From positions 1-48,275 of the forward strand of contig CAJUKP010000017.1 in the NCBI GenBank assembly GCA_910587165.1: a stretch of DNA of 48,275 bases, written 5' to 3'. Below, piece by piece: positions 24,427-35,400 of this stretch; position 1 is the first letter of the stretch, and each line of letters begins with the position of its first letter. The notes under the pieces are model-generated. The model was given only the letters and a program-made list of their open reading frames with translations, was not told the origin of the DNA and did no database searches. Source of the stretch: an uncultured Duncaniella sp. (GTDB taxonomy: Bacteria > Bacteroidota > Bacteroidia > Bacteroidales > Muribaculaceae). Made by a program: the position numbers and the translations under genes.

Positions 24427-24435
24427 GTAACTTTG
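24404..24435 (+). promoter_or_regulatory. promoter for the thrS-infC-rpmI-rplT operon
   Basis: TAACTTTG at 24428-24435 is a full -7 match; CTTG at 24404-24407, 20 bp upstream, is a near -33 match. The leader to the ATG at 24492 would be about 50 nt. No T-box-like structure is seen in the leader. Confidence 0.55.
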
Positions 24436-24491
24436 CACTCTTGAAATCCGAGGGAGTCGTCCGTATGGCTCCCCTAAACCAAACCTTATTA

Positions 24492-26435
<1,944 letters not shown>

Positions 26436-26443
26436 CCCCCTGA

Positions 26444-27028
26444 ATGGAGAAAAAACCGTTTACCCCTCGTCCTCCCCGCCCCAACAACGGGCCCCGTCGT
26501 CCCTTTGTGCCTAACAAAGAGAAAGACCCCCATGCCATAAACGAACGCATCCGCGCCCGCGAAGTACGTCTCGTAGGTGACAATGTCGAGGCTGGCATAT
26601 ACTCCACGCAGGAGGCTCTCAAGCTCGCCGAAGAGATGGAGCTCGATCTTGTCGAGATCTCTCCCACCGCCGAGCCCCCGGTCTGCAAGATCCTTGACTA
26701 CCAGAAGTTCCTCTACCAGCAGAAAAAACGGCAGAAGGAGCAGAAAGCCAAGGCTACGAAGGTCGTTGTAAAGGAAATCCGTTTCGGACCCCAGACCGAC
26801 GACCACGACTACAACTTCAAGCTCAAGCACGCCATCGGCTTCCTTCAGGAAGGTGCCAAGGTGAAAGCCTATGTGTTCTTCAAAGGCCGCTCTATCCTTT
26901 TCAAGGAACAGGGTGAGGTGCTTCTCCTCCGTTTCGCCAATGATCTCGAGGAGTATGGCAAGGTCGACCAGATGCCCGTGCTCGAAGGAAAGCGCATGAT
27001 CATCATGCTCAGCCCGAAGAAGAAGTAG
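26444..27028 (+). CDS. infC: translation initiation factor IF-3
   Basis: 194 residues. IF-3 binds the 30S subunit, prevents early 50S joining and checks start codon and initiator tRNA. A Pro/Arg-rich extension (about 28 residues) precedes the core INERIRAREVRLVGDNVEAG; ELDLVEISPTAEPPVCKILDYQKF is the classic signature, followed by the linker KKRQKEQKAKA and the C-terminal domain KEIRFGPQTDDHDYNFKLKHA. The start is 8 bp after thrS, so translation is likely coupled. Confident. Confidence 0.97.
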   Translation: MEKKPFTPRPPRPNNGPRRPFVPNKEKDPHAINERIRAREVRLVGDNVEAGIYSTQEALKLAEEMELDLVEISPTAEPPVCKILDYQKFLYQQKKRQKEQKAKATKVVVKEIRFGPQTDDHDYNFKLKHAIGFLQEGAKVKAYVFFKGRSILFKEQGEVLLLRFANDLEEYGKVDQMPVLEGKRMIIMLSPKKK

Positions 27029-27125
27029 GAGCAGACACTTACAACTCAAAACGACAACAGGCGCGCCGGTCCCTATTGATCACCGTCCGCCGACATTTCA
27101 AACATATCTAATTTTTCAAAACAAA

Positions 27126-27323
27126 ATGCCCAAGATTAAGACTAATTCCGGTGCCAAAAAGAGGTTCGCCCTTACCGGAACAGGAAAGATCAAGAGAAAA
27201 CACGCTTACAAGAGCCACATCCTCACCAAGAAGACCAAAAAGCAGAAGCGTAACCTGACCCACTTCTCACTCGTATCCCGCGCCAACGCAGGAGCAGTGA
27301 AAGAGCTTCTCGCCCTCAAGTAA
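27126..27323 (+). CDS. rpmI: 50S ribosomal protein L35
   Basis: 65 residues, very basic. PKIKTNSGAKKRFALTGTGKIK and HILTKKTKKQKRNL are the L35 signatures. It sits between infC and rplT as in most bacteria; the 97-bp gap to infC shows no clear promoter or terminator. Confidence 0.97.
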   Translation: MPKIKTNSGAKKRFALTGTGKIKRKHAYKSHILTKKTKKQKRNLTHFSLVSRANAGAVKELLALK

Positions 27324-27444
27324 TCACTCCGAGGACAACAACCCAAACTCTTACAAGCACTCAAAAAATCGTAAACCGAATGTTCAGCCACCCCAAACCC
27401 CAAAGTGCATCAAGTGCCGCTGACGTTCACAACACAATTTCAAA

Positions 27445-27795
27445 ATGCCAAGATCAGTAAATCACGTAGCTTCAAGAGCTCGCCGCAAAAAAATCCTCAA
27501 ACTCACCCGTGGTTACTTCGGATGCCGCCGCAACGTGTGGACCGTAGCAAAGAACACCTGGGAAAAGGGTCTCACCTACGCCTACCGCGACCGCAAGGAC
27601 AAGAAGCACAACTTCCGTGCTCTCTGGATCCAGCGTATCAACGCAGCTGCCCGTCTTGAGGATCTCTCCTACTCCAAGCTCATGGGTCTCATCCACAAGG
27701 CCGGCATCGAGATCAACCGCAAGGTGCTCGCCGACCTCGCCCTCAACAACCCCGCCGCTTTCAAGGCCGTTGTTGACAAGGTGAAGAATGCCTAA
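27445..27795 (+). CDS. rplT: 50S ribosomal protein L20
   Basis: 116 residues. PRSVNHVASRARRKKILKL, GYFGCRRNVWTVAKN and LWIQRINAAARLEDLSYSKLM are diagnostic. L20 binds 23S rRNA early in 50S assembly and in some bacteria represses its own operon; the 121-bp gap to rpmI could hold such a site but I see no clear structure. Last gene of the operon, followed by a strong terminator. Confidence 0.97.
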   Translation: MPRSVNHVASRARRKKILKLTRGYFGCRRNVWTVAKNTWEKGLTYAYRDRKDKKHNFRALWIQRINAAARLEDLSYSKLMGLIHKAGIEINRKVLADLALNNPAAFKAVVDKVKNA

Positions 27796-27822
27796 GCCTC
27801 ACCATTCATTATTATAAAGGCA

Positions 27823-27860
27823 CAAGTGCCTCCCGAAAATCCGGGAGGCACTTGTTTTTT
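27823..27860 (+). terminator. strong terminator after rplT
   Basis: 13-nt perfect arms (CAAGTGCCTCCCG at 27823-27835 and CGGGAGGCACTTG at 27842-27854) followed by six T. It lies between rplT and the convergent PTPS-like gene and may serve both directions, although the minus-strand side has only a weak T run. Confidence 0.9.
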
Positions 27861-27875
27861 CTTTATAGGAGAATC

Positions 27876-28442
27876 TCACTTCCTGCGATAGCCGCATTTC
27901 GGGCATACATCCTTTCCTTCGAGAGATATGCCGCACAACGGACAGCGCTCCATCTCCCCGGCAACCGCATAGTCCTGCGAGGCTGCATTGTCGCCGCTGG
28001 TGAAAGTGATACGGGAGATATTGAGTTTATCCCTGAGCAGTTGGTAGACAATCTCAATCATACCCTCGACGGTCATGGTCTCTTTCGTGACCACAAGCCT
28101 GGCATCAGGATAGGCCGTGGCAAGAGGTATCTTGAAGGCCTCGCCCTTCATAGTGTTCTGTGGATGACCGTGGAGGATTCCCTGCTTCTCATAGACACCA
28201 AGGATAGCCGGAAGAAGGGGATCATCCTCACGCAGCACAAGCGCATGGTCGAAATTTTTGAGCACGTCCCATGCCGTCTTCTTGATCTCATTGCAAGGAT
28301 AGACCATATTGACACCAGCGTTCACGCTATCCTCAACCTCGATGGTCAGTGTGCCTGTGTGGCCGTGGAGATACTGGGCCTCACCTTTGAAACCATAGAA
28401 ACGGTGGGCATACTGGAGATTGAATGAAGTGATACTTTTCAT
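27876..28442 (-). CDS. 6-pyruvoyl-tetrahydropterin/QueD-like protein with C-terminal zinc ribbon
   Basis: 188 residues. The PTPS/QueD fold is indicated by YAHRFYG (His13) and LHGHTG (His26, His28), the three zinc-binding histidines, and by KNFDHALVL. The last 40 residues form a zinc ribbon, CPLC...CPKCG, not found in standard QueD. Where QueD has a catalytic Cys a few residues before HGH, this protein has Ala (EAQYLHGH), and the C-terminal Glu motif is not evident. So it may not make carboxytetrahydropterin; an altered reaction or a binding role is possible. No other queuosine genes are nearby. Confidence 0.8.
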   Translation of the reverse strand: MKSITSFNLQYAHRFYGFKGEAQYLHGHTGTLTIEVEDSVNAGVNMVYPCNEIKKTAWDVLKNFDHALVLREDDPLLPAILGVYEKQGILHGHPQNTMKGEAFKIPLATAYPDARLVVTKETMTVEGMIEIVYQLLRDKLNISRITFTSGDNAASQDYAVAGEMERCPLCGISLEGKDVCPKCGYRRK

Positions 28443-28493
28443 AGGGGGAGAGTTTTTTAGGGGGTTAAAGTGTTTATAGAATCATACTGACAG

Positions 28494-28538
28494 AAAAAGG
28501 TCCGTCCCCCGGAGAGTGGGGCTCTCCGGAGGACGGAC
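28494..28538 (-). terminator. terminator after the leucine-rich-repeat gene
   Basis: 17-nt arms at 28500-28516 and 28522-28538 with about one mismatch; on the minus strand the stem is followed by five T (complement of 28498-28494). It lies 31 bp beyond the stop codon. Confidence 0.85.
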
Positions 28539-28568
28539 GATGTATTCTTTATGTCAGCGTTTTGCGGC

Positions 28569-29624
28569 TTAGTAGTTCCACTGGCAGGCCACCATGCTCA
28601 GATTGTCACATCCGATGGTACGGAAGTCAGTGATCTGGTTGTTACGGCAGTTGATGTAGGTAAGAGCCTGGTCAAACGATACATCGAGCATCTGGAGCTG
28701 ATTGTTGTTGCAGATGAGTCGCTGCAGGAAAGTCTGGTTGGAGAGAGTGAGCTGGGTAAGGTCGTTGTAGCAGCAGTCAACATACTGGAGATTGTTGCAG
28801 CCTTCCACGCTCAGGGTGGTCAGATCATTGTAGGAGCAAACGAGGTCGAGAAGCACGGGGCAGTTGCGGACACCGAGGGTGACCATGTTGTTGTCGGTGC
28901 AGATGAGTGAGGAGAGTGCGGGGAGACCGGAAACCACGAACGAGGTGATCTCGTTGTCGTCGATATTCAGGTTCTGGAGATTCTCGACACCTGCAAGGAT
29001 CACACTGGTGAGCTTGTTGTAACCGCAATAGAGGTTCTTGAGGCCGGTGCATCCGGATACGTTGAGGTTCTCGAGATGGCAACCCTGGCAGTTGAGGGTC
29101 TGGAGATTGTAGCTGTTGGCCACGCTCAGTTCAACGAAAAGGTTGTTGGAGACATTGAGTTTCTTGAGCAGAGGCGCGCCCGAGAGAGAGATGTCGGTGA
29201 GACGGTTCTTGTAGAGGGCGAGGTTCTGAAGCTGTGAACATCCGTCGAGAGTGACTTCGCTGAGCTTGTTACGTCCGGCGTTGAGTTCGGTAAGGGCGGC
29301 ACAGCCGGTGACATCAAGTGATGTGAGTTCGTTGCGGGAAACATCCACCTTGGTGAGATATTTGAAACCTGAGAGGTTGAGGTTACCGCCGAGTTTCTTG
29401 TCTTTCCAGTCGATGGCTGTGATGTGACCGTTCTGGACGGTTACGCCTTCGATGGTTCCGACGGCATTGGGATCGACTACTTTGAGGGCTTTTGCATTAG
29501 TCCCCTCTTTGGCTGACTCAGTGAGGAAAGCCTTAAGCTGCTTTGCCTCGTTCTTGTCAAGATTCTGAGCAAATGCGGTCATGCTTCCAAGCACGATGGC
29601 AATGATTAATAACGCTTTTTTCAT
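28569..29624 (-). CDS. secreted leucine-rich-repeat protein
   Basis: 351 residues. The signal peptide is MKKALLIIAIVLGSMTAFAQ. After a helical lead-in (about 21-60) comes a solenoid of some twelve repeats of about 21 residues, pattern LTxLDVTGCxxLTELNAGxNxL with regular Asn and Cys positions, typical of Bacteroidetes internalin-like LRR proteins. The repeats run to the very end (SMVACQWNY), so there is no C-terminal sorting tail or membrane anchor; it is probably periplasmic or released. Likely a binding protein, ligand unknown. Single gene with its own terminator. Confidence 0.85.
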   Translation of the reverse strand: MKKALLIIAIVLGSMTAFAQNLDKNEAKQLKAFLTESAKEGTNAKALKVVDPNAVGTIEGVTVQNGHITAIDWKDKKLGGNLNLSGFKYLTKVDVSRNELTSLDVTGCAALTELNAGRNKLSEVTLDGCSQLQNLALYKNRLTDISLSGAPLLKKLNVSNNLFVELSVANSYNLQTLNCQGCHLENLNVSGCTGLKNLYCGYNKLTSVILAGVENLQNLNIDDNEITSFVVSGLPALSSLICTDNNMVTLGVRNCPVLLDLVCSYNDLTTLSVEGCNNLQYVDCCYNDLTQLTLSNQTFLQRLICNNNQLQMLDVSFDQALTYINCRNNQITDFRTIGCDNLSMVACQWNY

Positions 29625-29756
29625 AAAACAATAGTTGTTGGTTGAGTGAATTTACTTATCTAACATCATTGACTGAAAAAAGGTTTTGGAATCATAAAGT
29701 TTTTTTCAAAAAAATCACATCCACTCCTGTCAGCCGCAAGTACTTACATACAATAA

Positions 29757-29824
29757 GGACAGGAAAGACAGATTTCATACATGATTGGAAATCAATCAGA
29801 TGAAAAATACCGTCTTTCCTGTCC
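29757..29824. repeat. long-loop inverted repeat C
   Basis: 13-nt perfect arms (GGACAGGAAAGAC at 29757-29769; GTCTTTCCTGTCC at 29812-29824), with weaker inner pairing TTTCAT/ATGAAA and an ATCAATCAGATGAA loop that loosely resembles the loop core of the elements at 1887 and 23085. It lies in the 268-bp gap between the beta-helix and LRR genes. Confidence 0.6.
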
Positions 29825-29892
29825 ATATAGTCAGGATGTACCTCTTGATGAATCAGGTCACATCCCCGGAACTTTTTTCATCGCATGAAGCG

Positions 29893-32184
29893 TCACTTCA
29901 CGATCACCTTGGTGACCGATGAACCCTGGCGGCGGAGATAGATGCCGGCCGAAGGATTCTCGACGCGTATGCCCTGGAGGTTGAAGTACTCCACAGCTGC
30001 CTCGCTGCCATCTGCACCGATTCCGGCGATTCCGGAAGTCTGGTAGTCGGCCTCGGCTTTCTTGAGAGCCTCGATGGCAGCCTCGATCTCCATAGCGAAC
30101 TCAGCGTTGTCATACACCTCACGGGCATTGTCGATGGCAGCCTTGAGAGCTATGCCTGCCTCCGACTCAACATCATCGCCAAGAAGCTCTGTAGCGGCAT
30201 TGATCTCCGCAAGGAGAGCGGCCTTGATCTCGGTGACATCGGGAGCCACGAACTCAACGAGCCACTCGGATGCTCCGGTCTGATACTTGGCCTGCTGTGT
30301 ACCGGCTCCGATAGTGAAGTCTCCGGCCATGGGATCCTTGAACTCGGGATCAGTAACGAGAATAGTGCCCTTGTCATTGCTGTCGCCGACGCTCACACCT
30401 CCGTTGAAGTAGGTGTTGTAATCGAATACATTGCCGGAGCTGCCGACACGGCCACCGGAGAGACGGCGGACAATATCGCTGCTGCTGTCAAACCAGATAT
30501 TCTTCTGCAGGTCGAACTTGACGAACTTCTGACCGTTGAGGCCACCGTAGTTGCCCCACTGGCCGTCGCTCTTTATGGTCTTGTAGAAGGTATTGCTCTG
30601 ATATGTGAAGAGCTGGGTATCCTTTTCCTTGTCAAATCCGAAGCGGTCAAGACGGGCGGAGTTGTTGAAGCGCATGAAGTACTTGGCAACCTCACCGTTG
30701 CCATATATGGTGTTGTTGACAATGGTCACATCCTTTGCACCACCGGACTTGAAGGAAATGAGCGCTTCATTCTCAACAGCAGTGGTGGCCAGAGAGATGT
30801 TTGAGTTGGTGATGGAGAAGTCAACTACACAATATTTGAAATTATTGTCATAGAATATTGAATTCTTGAGTCCGCGGACAGTCACGCTGTCGATTCTCAC
30901 GGCATCCACACGGTAGTAGTCGTTGATTTTCATGACCGAGGGAGTCTCACTCATGAGAATCATGGGAACCTCGAGGGCGGAGGCGTCGATTGTAGCGCCA
31001 TTGCCGTAGATTCTGACTGAAGCAGGTGCCACGATGGAACCGGAAAGAGTGTAAGTGGTATTGCCGGTGAGGTTGATGGTGATGTCGCCCACTTTCTCGA
31101 TTCCCTCCATAGCAGCAGCCAGGGCTGTGCTGATATCGGTTGCCTCAGTGAGGTTGAGCACCACGGGTGTCGGGGGAACCTCGTAAGCCACAAGCCATCT
31201 GGGATCACCCACCTGGCACTTGGCCTGGGCTGAGGTGGCATCCAGTGTGAAGATACCTTCGGCTGCCTGGGGGAATGTCGAGGTCGGCTCGCCTATACTG
31301 TTGAGTATCGTACCCTCGGCCGGTTCTGCCTCGGGCTCCACAGCAACGACACCGTCAGTGGTCCAGAGGAAAGAGTTGTTGTCGACCTCGTAGGTAGGAT
31401 TGCCACCGCCCTGTCCTCCGTTCAGGCCCTTGACAAACTGTCCCTTCTTGCCGCAATCAAGTATTACGTTGTCCTTCACGACATACTTGAGCCACTTCTG
31501 GTTGGCGCTGCGGTGAGTGCAGACATTCTTGCCGTTGGCGATATTGTAGAGTGTGGAATTGGTGATGGACAAAGTCTGCACCTCAAGGCCGGCATCGGTA
31601 GCGCGGTCGCCGCTCTGCGAGCTGTAGAGTGTGCCGGTATTGGCCGGGGTGCTGTTGATGGTGGAGCAACGGATATCAAGGATACCTGTCACACCGCCGC
31701 CATTGAAATCATAGATATTCTTGTTCCCGCCGGCAAGCTGGATCTGGCAGCTGTCGGTGACAAGGGCAGGAATGAGATATTTTGTCTTGTTGGCATAGAA
31801 AAGCTGCTGTGAGAGTTCGGTGACATTGACGTTTCTGAACTCCACATTGCCTATCGCATAGAATCCCTTCTCATCCACAGCCACCGACGGAGTCTGGCTC
31901 ATCAGGACGAAGGAAGATGTAAGGTCCTTGGCGCTCACGGTGGCACCGTTGCCGTTGATCACGAGTGCGCCGGAAGTTTCAAGAGAACCACTTACGGTGT
32001 ACTTTCCGCCTGCGGCGAGATTGATGGTGATGTCGCCCACCTCGGCAACACCCTCCTTGGCTGCATTGAGAGCCGCTGTGATGTCTCCGCCATCTTCGGG
32101 AGCAACAATCAGAGGTTCCGCAGCTGACATTCCTGCAATAGTTGTAAACAGGAATGTTCCAAGCACGAGTAGATTTCTTTTCAT
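29893..32184 (-). CDS. secreted beta-helix protein with internal duplication (DUF4957-like)
   Basis: 763 residues from the ATG at 32184, where the signal peptide MKRNLLVLGTFLFTTIAGMSA begins; the longer frame is rejected. Two related halves follow: VGDITINLAAGGKYTVSGS...INGNGATVSA (near 50-95) and VGDITINLTGNTTYTLSGS...IYGNGATIDA (near 370-415), each continuing into right-handed beta-helix-like strands with many Asn and Ser. This layout matches DUF4957/DUF5123 proteins found in Bacteroidetes glycan-use loci. A helical FIVAR-like stretch (about 645-715) precedes the tail YFNLQGIRV...GIYLRRQG...KVIVK. Polysaccharide binding or cleavage is a guess. Confidence 0.83.
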   Translation of the reverse strand: MKRNLLVLGTFLFTTIAGMSAAEPLIVAPEDGGDITAALNAAKEGVAEVGDITINLAAGGKYTVSGSLETSGALVINGNGATVSAKDLTSSFVLMSQTPSVAVDEKGFYAIGNVEFRNVNVTELSQQLFYANKTKYLIPALVTDSCQIQLAGGNKNIYDFNGGGVTGILDIRCSTINSTPANTGTLYSSQSGDRATDAGLEVQTLSITNSTLYNIANGKNVCTHRSANQKWLKYVVKDNVILDCGKKGQFVKGLNGGQGGGNPTYEVDNNSFLWTTDGVVAVEPEAEPAEGTILNSIGEPTSTFPQAAEGIFTLDATSAQAKCQVGDPRWLVAYEVPPTPVVLNLTEATDISTALAAAMEGIEKVGDITINLTGNTTYTLSGSIVAPASVRIYGNGATIDASALEVPMILMSETPSVMKINDYYRVDAVRIDSVTVRGLKNSIFYDNNFKYCVVDFSITNSNISLATTAVENEALISFKSGGAKDVTIVNNTIYGNGEVAKYFMRFNNSARLDRFGFDKEKDTQLFTYQSNTFYKTIKSDGQWGNYGGLNGQKFVKFDLQKNIWFDSSSDIVRRLSGGRVGSSGNVFDYNTYFNGGVSVGDSNDKGTILVTDPEFKDPMAGDFTIGAGTQQAKYQTGASEWLVEFVAPDVTEIKAALLAEINAATELLGDDVESEAGIALKAAIDNAREVYDNAEFAMEIEAAIEALKKAEADYQTSGIAGIGADGSEAAVEYFNLQGIRVENPSAGIYLRRQGSSVTKVIVK

Positions 32185-32265
32185 GTCGGAATTAGATTTT
32201 TTAATGTGACTTGTTAAATTGGATAGCAATGATTTAAGGTCGGATGAGTGTACTTTACTCACTTG

Positions 32266-32273
32266 CAAAGTTA
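32266..32273 (-). promoter_or_regulatory. candidate -7 box of the beta-helix gene
   Basis: Minus strand TAACTTTG, a full -7 match, about 80 bp ahead of the ATG at 32184. No good -33 TTTG at the expected distance. Confidence 0.4.
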
Positions 32274-32342
32274 CAGAAAAAGCCCAATAGAGAAAAATGT
32301 TTTAAAACATAGTCTTGCAACACACAAGGACTGATAAATCAT

Positions 32343-32379
32343 AAAAAATGGAGGGATGGGGTACGGCACCCATCCCTCC
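32343..32379 (-). terminator. terminator after nifJ
   Basis: 11-nt perfect arms (32350-32360 and 32369-32379; GGAGGGATGGG / CCCATCCCTCC), followed on the minus strand by six T (complement of 32348-32343). Confidence 0.85.
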
Positions 32380-32442
32380 GGCGTAAAAAATCAACGTCAA
32401 AACTATTGTTTAAAGCGCCGTAAATATCTTTTCATTCTATAA

Positions 32443-35400
32443 TCAGTTTATCTTGTCCAATGCCTGTCTGTTGCGGTCGCAATCGGTCTGAAGTTCCGGC
32501 TGCAACACTCCGGCGGCAGCCGGATCGGTCATCCGGAGATCGGCATAGCGGTCCTCGTTGTTTATATACTCTGCCACCTGACTGAGCGGCTCGGCGTTTG
32601 GATAGCGTGGCGATGCGGTCTGAGGCGACGAACCATTGGTGCCGCTGTTGTCCGGACCGGGGACAACCTCGTCGATTGTGAGTGGATTCTCCTTGCGCGG
32701 ATCGAAACGATACAGCGGCCAGTAACCTGCCTCTACAGCCCTACGCTCCTCCACAATCGAGTGGCCGAGTCCGGGACGGATGCCATGGTTGATGCACGGG
32801 CAGTAGGCTATCACTATAGCCGGCCCGGGGAAACGTTCGGCTTCGACAAGCGCGTCTATGGCCTGCTGATAGTTGGCTCCGAGAGCTATTGATGCCACGT
32901 AGATGTCACCGTAGGTCATCATCATGCGTCCGAGGTTCTTCTTCGACACCTTCTTTCCATCGGGTGCATATTTTGCGACTGCCGAACGCGGGGTGGCCTT
33001 CGAAGCCTGGCCACCGGTGTTGGAGTAACATTCGGTATCCATGACAAGCATCTTGACAGCCTCTCCCGAAGCGAGGACATGATCAAGTCCGGCAAATCCG
33101 ATATCGTAGGCCCAGCCATCTCCACCGACAGCCCACACAGTTTTTTTCGACAGACAGTCGGCATGGTCAAGAAGGGCGGCATATTTAGGGGAGGCATCAC
33201 GCACTCCGGCCAGCATGGCCACGAGCTGCGCGGCGGTGGAAGCCGAAAGTTCAGGATCATCCTTGGCCGAAAGCCAAGCCTGCAGCGGAGCCTTGAGGAA
33301 AGGTAATGTCTCATGGTCAGCTATAAGATCCGACACCATATCTTCCACCTTCCGGCGAATATGGTTCACAGCCACAAGCATTCCGAAACCATATTCGGCA
33401 TTATCCTCGAACAAGGAATTGGCCCATGCCGGACCCTTGCCTGATGGAGTGGTGCAGTATGCGTTTGAAGGGAAATTGGCTCCCCAAACGGAACTGCATC
33501 CGGTGGCGTTGGCTATGATCATCCGTTTTCCGAAAAGCTGGGTGAGAAGCTTGATATAAGGGGTCTCGCCACATCCGGCACACGCGCCCGAAAATTCAAG
33601 GCATGGTGTCTGGAGCTGCGAGCCGTTCACTGTGGCAGCCGGGAGCAGATTGTCCTTTACCGTCACATTAGCTCTGGCCCACTCCACAAGCGGACGCTGC
33701 ACGGCGGCGACATCTTCCACAGGTGTCATCGTGAGGGCATGGCCCGGACAGATGAGCGAGCATGACGAACATCCGAGACAGTCGTCGGTAAAGTTCTGTA
33801 TCCGGAATCTGTACCCCTCGAGAGCAGGTGCGCCATGAGCGGGTATGGTGACAAATCCCTCCGGTGCGGCCTCAGCCTCGGCCGGAGTCAGCAGGAAGGG
33901 GCGTATCGCGGCATGAGGACACACGAGGGAACACTCAGTGCATTCCACACATTTACCGGGATCCCATACAGGAACCCTCGTCGCTATACAACTGTGTTCG
34001 AATGCGGTGGTGCCCATGGGCATTGTGCCGTCCGGCGCGAATGCCGATACCGGAATGGAATCCCCCTTGCCATGCATACATGGCGTATGGATCGTCTCGA
34101 TGAATTTTCTCTGTGAATCCGATATGTAACGTATCTGACGGAGCGGAGCTGTCCGTGCGGCCTCATCCCAACCATCCACCGAGGCCCAGTCGACTTCACG
34201 CAAAGCCGGCACAGCCATGGCTATGGCCTTGAGGTTGCGCTCCACCACATCGCCACCTTCATGTCTGTAGGTGGCACGTATCTGATCAGCCAGCGCGCTA
34301 TATGCCTCATCGAAGGGTATTATACCGCTCAGATAGAGGAATACAACCTCCATCGGCATATTGATGCGGGGCGAGAGCCCTACCTCGGCAGCTATACGGT
34401 CGGCATCAATCACATATAGCCGCAATTTCTTATTCCTGATGGTCAGACGCATCTCCTGCGGGAGATTGCTTACCAGCCCCTTGTCGTCCCACGGGGCATT
34501 GAGCACGAAAATGCCACCTTCACGCACCTTGTCGAGCATGGTGAAGCGGTGGACGTATGATGTCTTGTGGCAGGCCACATAGTCGGCATCGCTGATCGCA
34601 TAGGCCGAAGTCACCGGAGACTTGCCTATACGGAGTTGCGAGATAGTGTATCCGCCCGACTTCTTGGCCGAATAGTTGAAATATGCCTGGGCATATAGGC
34701 CGGAATAGTTTCCGAGTATGGTGGCCACCTGTTTGGTCGCTCCCACAGTTCCGTCGTTGCCGATGGCATAGAACACGCTCTGGTATGTGCCGGAAGCCGA
34801 GGAGGTGTCAATGGTCTCCCTGACTTCAAGAGAGAGACGGGTGACATCGTCGGTGATACCGACAGTGAAATTGTCGCGGGGAGAAGCCGACGCCATCTCG
34901 TCGAACACGGCCTTGACCATCGACGGATCAAACTCCTTGCTCGATAGTCCGTAGCGGCCACCTGTCACACGAATGTCTGTCCCGGTAAGTGCCGAGATGA
35001 CATCCATGCACAATGGTTCGTGGGGAGCGCCGAACTCCTTCGTGCGGTCGAGCACAGCTACATTTCTCACAGTCTTCGGAAGCGCGGCACGGAGCTCCGC
35101 GGAAGGGAACGGACGGTAAAGGCGCACTTTGACCACGCCGGTCTTCATTCCCCGTGATGAGTTGAGATAGTCCACGGTCTCGGCCACAACATCTGCCGCC
35201 GATCCCATGATCACTATCACATTCTCCGCGTCAGGAGCGCCGTGATAGTCCACGAGATGATACTGCCGTCCTGTGGCCGAGGCCACACGATCCATCGCGC
35301 TCTGCACGATGGCCGGGAACGCATCATAGTAACTGTTGCGGGCCTCGGTGTTCTGGAAATAGACATCGGGGTTCTGGCAAGAGCCTCTGAGTTCGGGATG

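Noticed and set aside
24436..24491. T-box or other riboswitch ahead of thrS
   Set aside because: The leader after the promoter is only about 50 nt and shows no T-box core or specifier stem.
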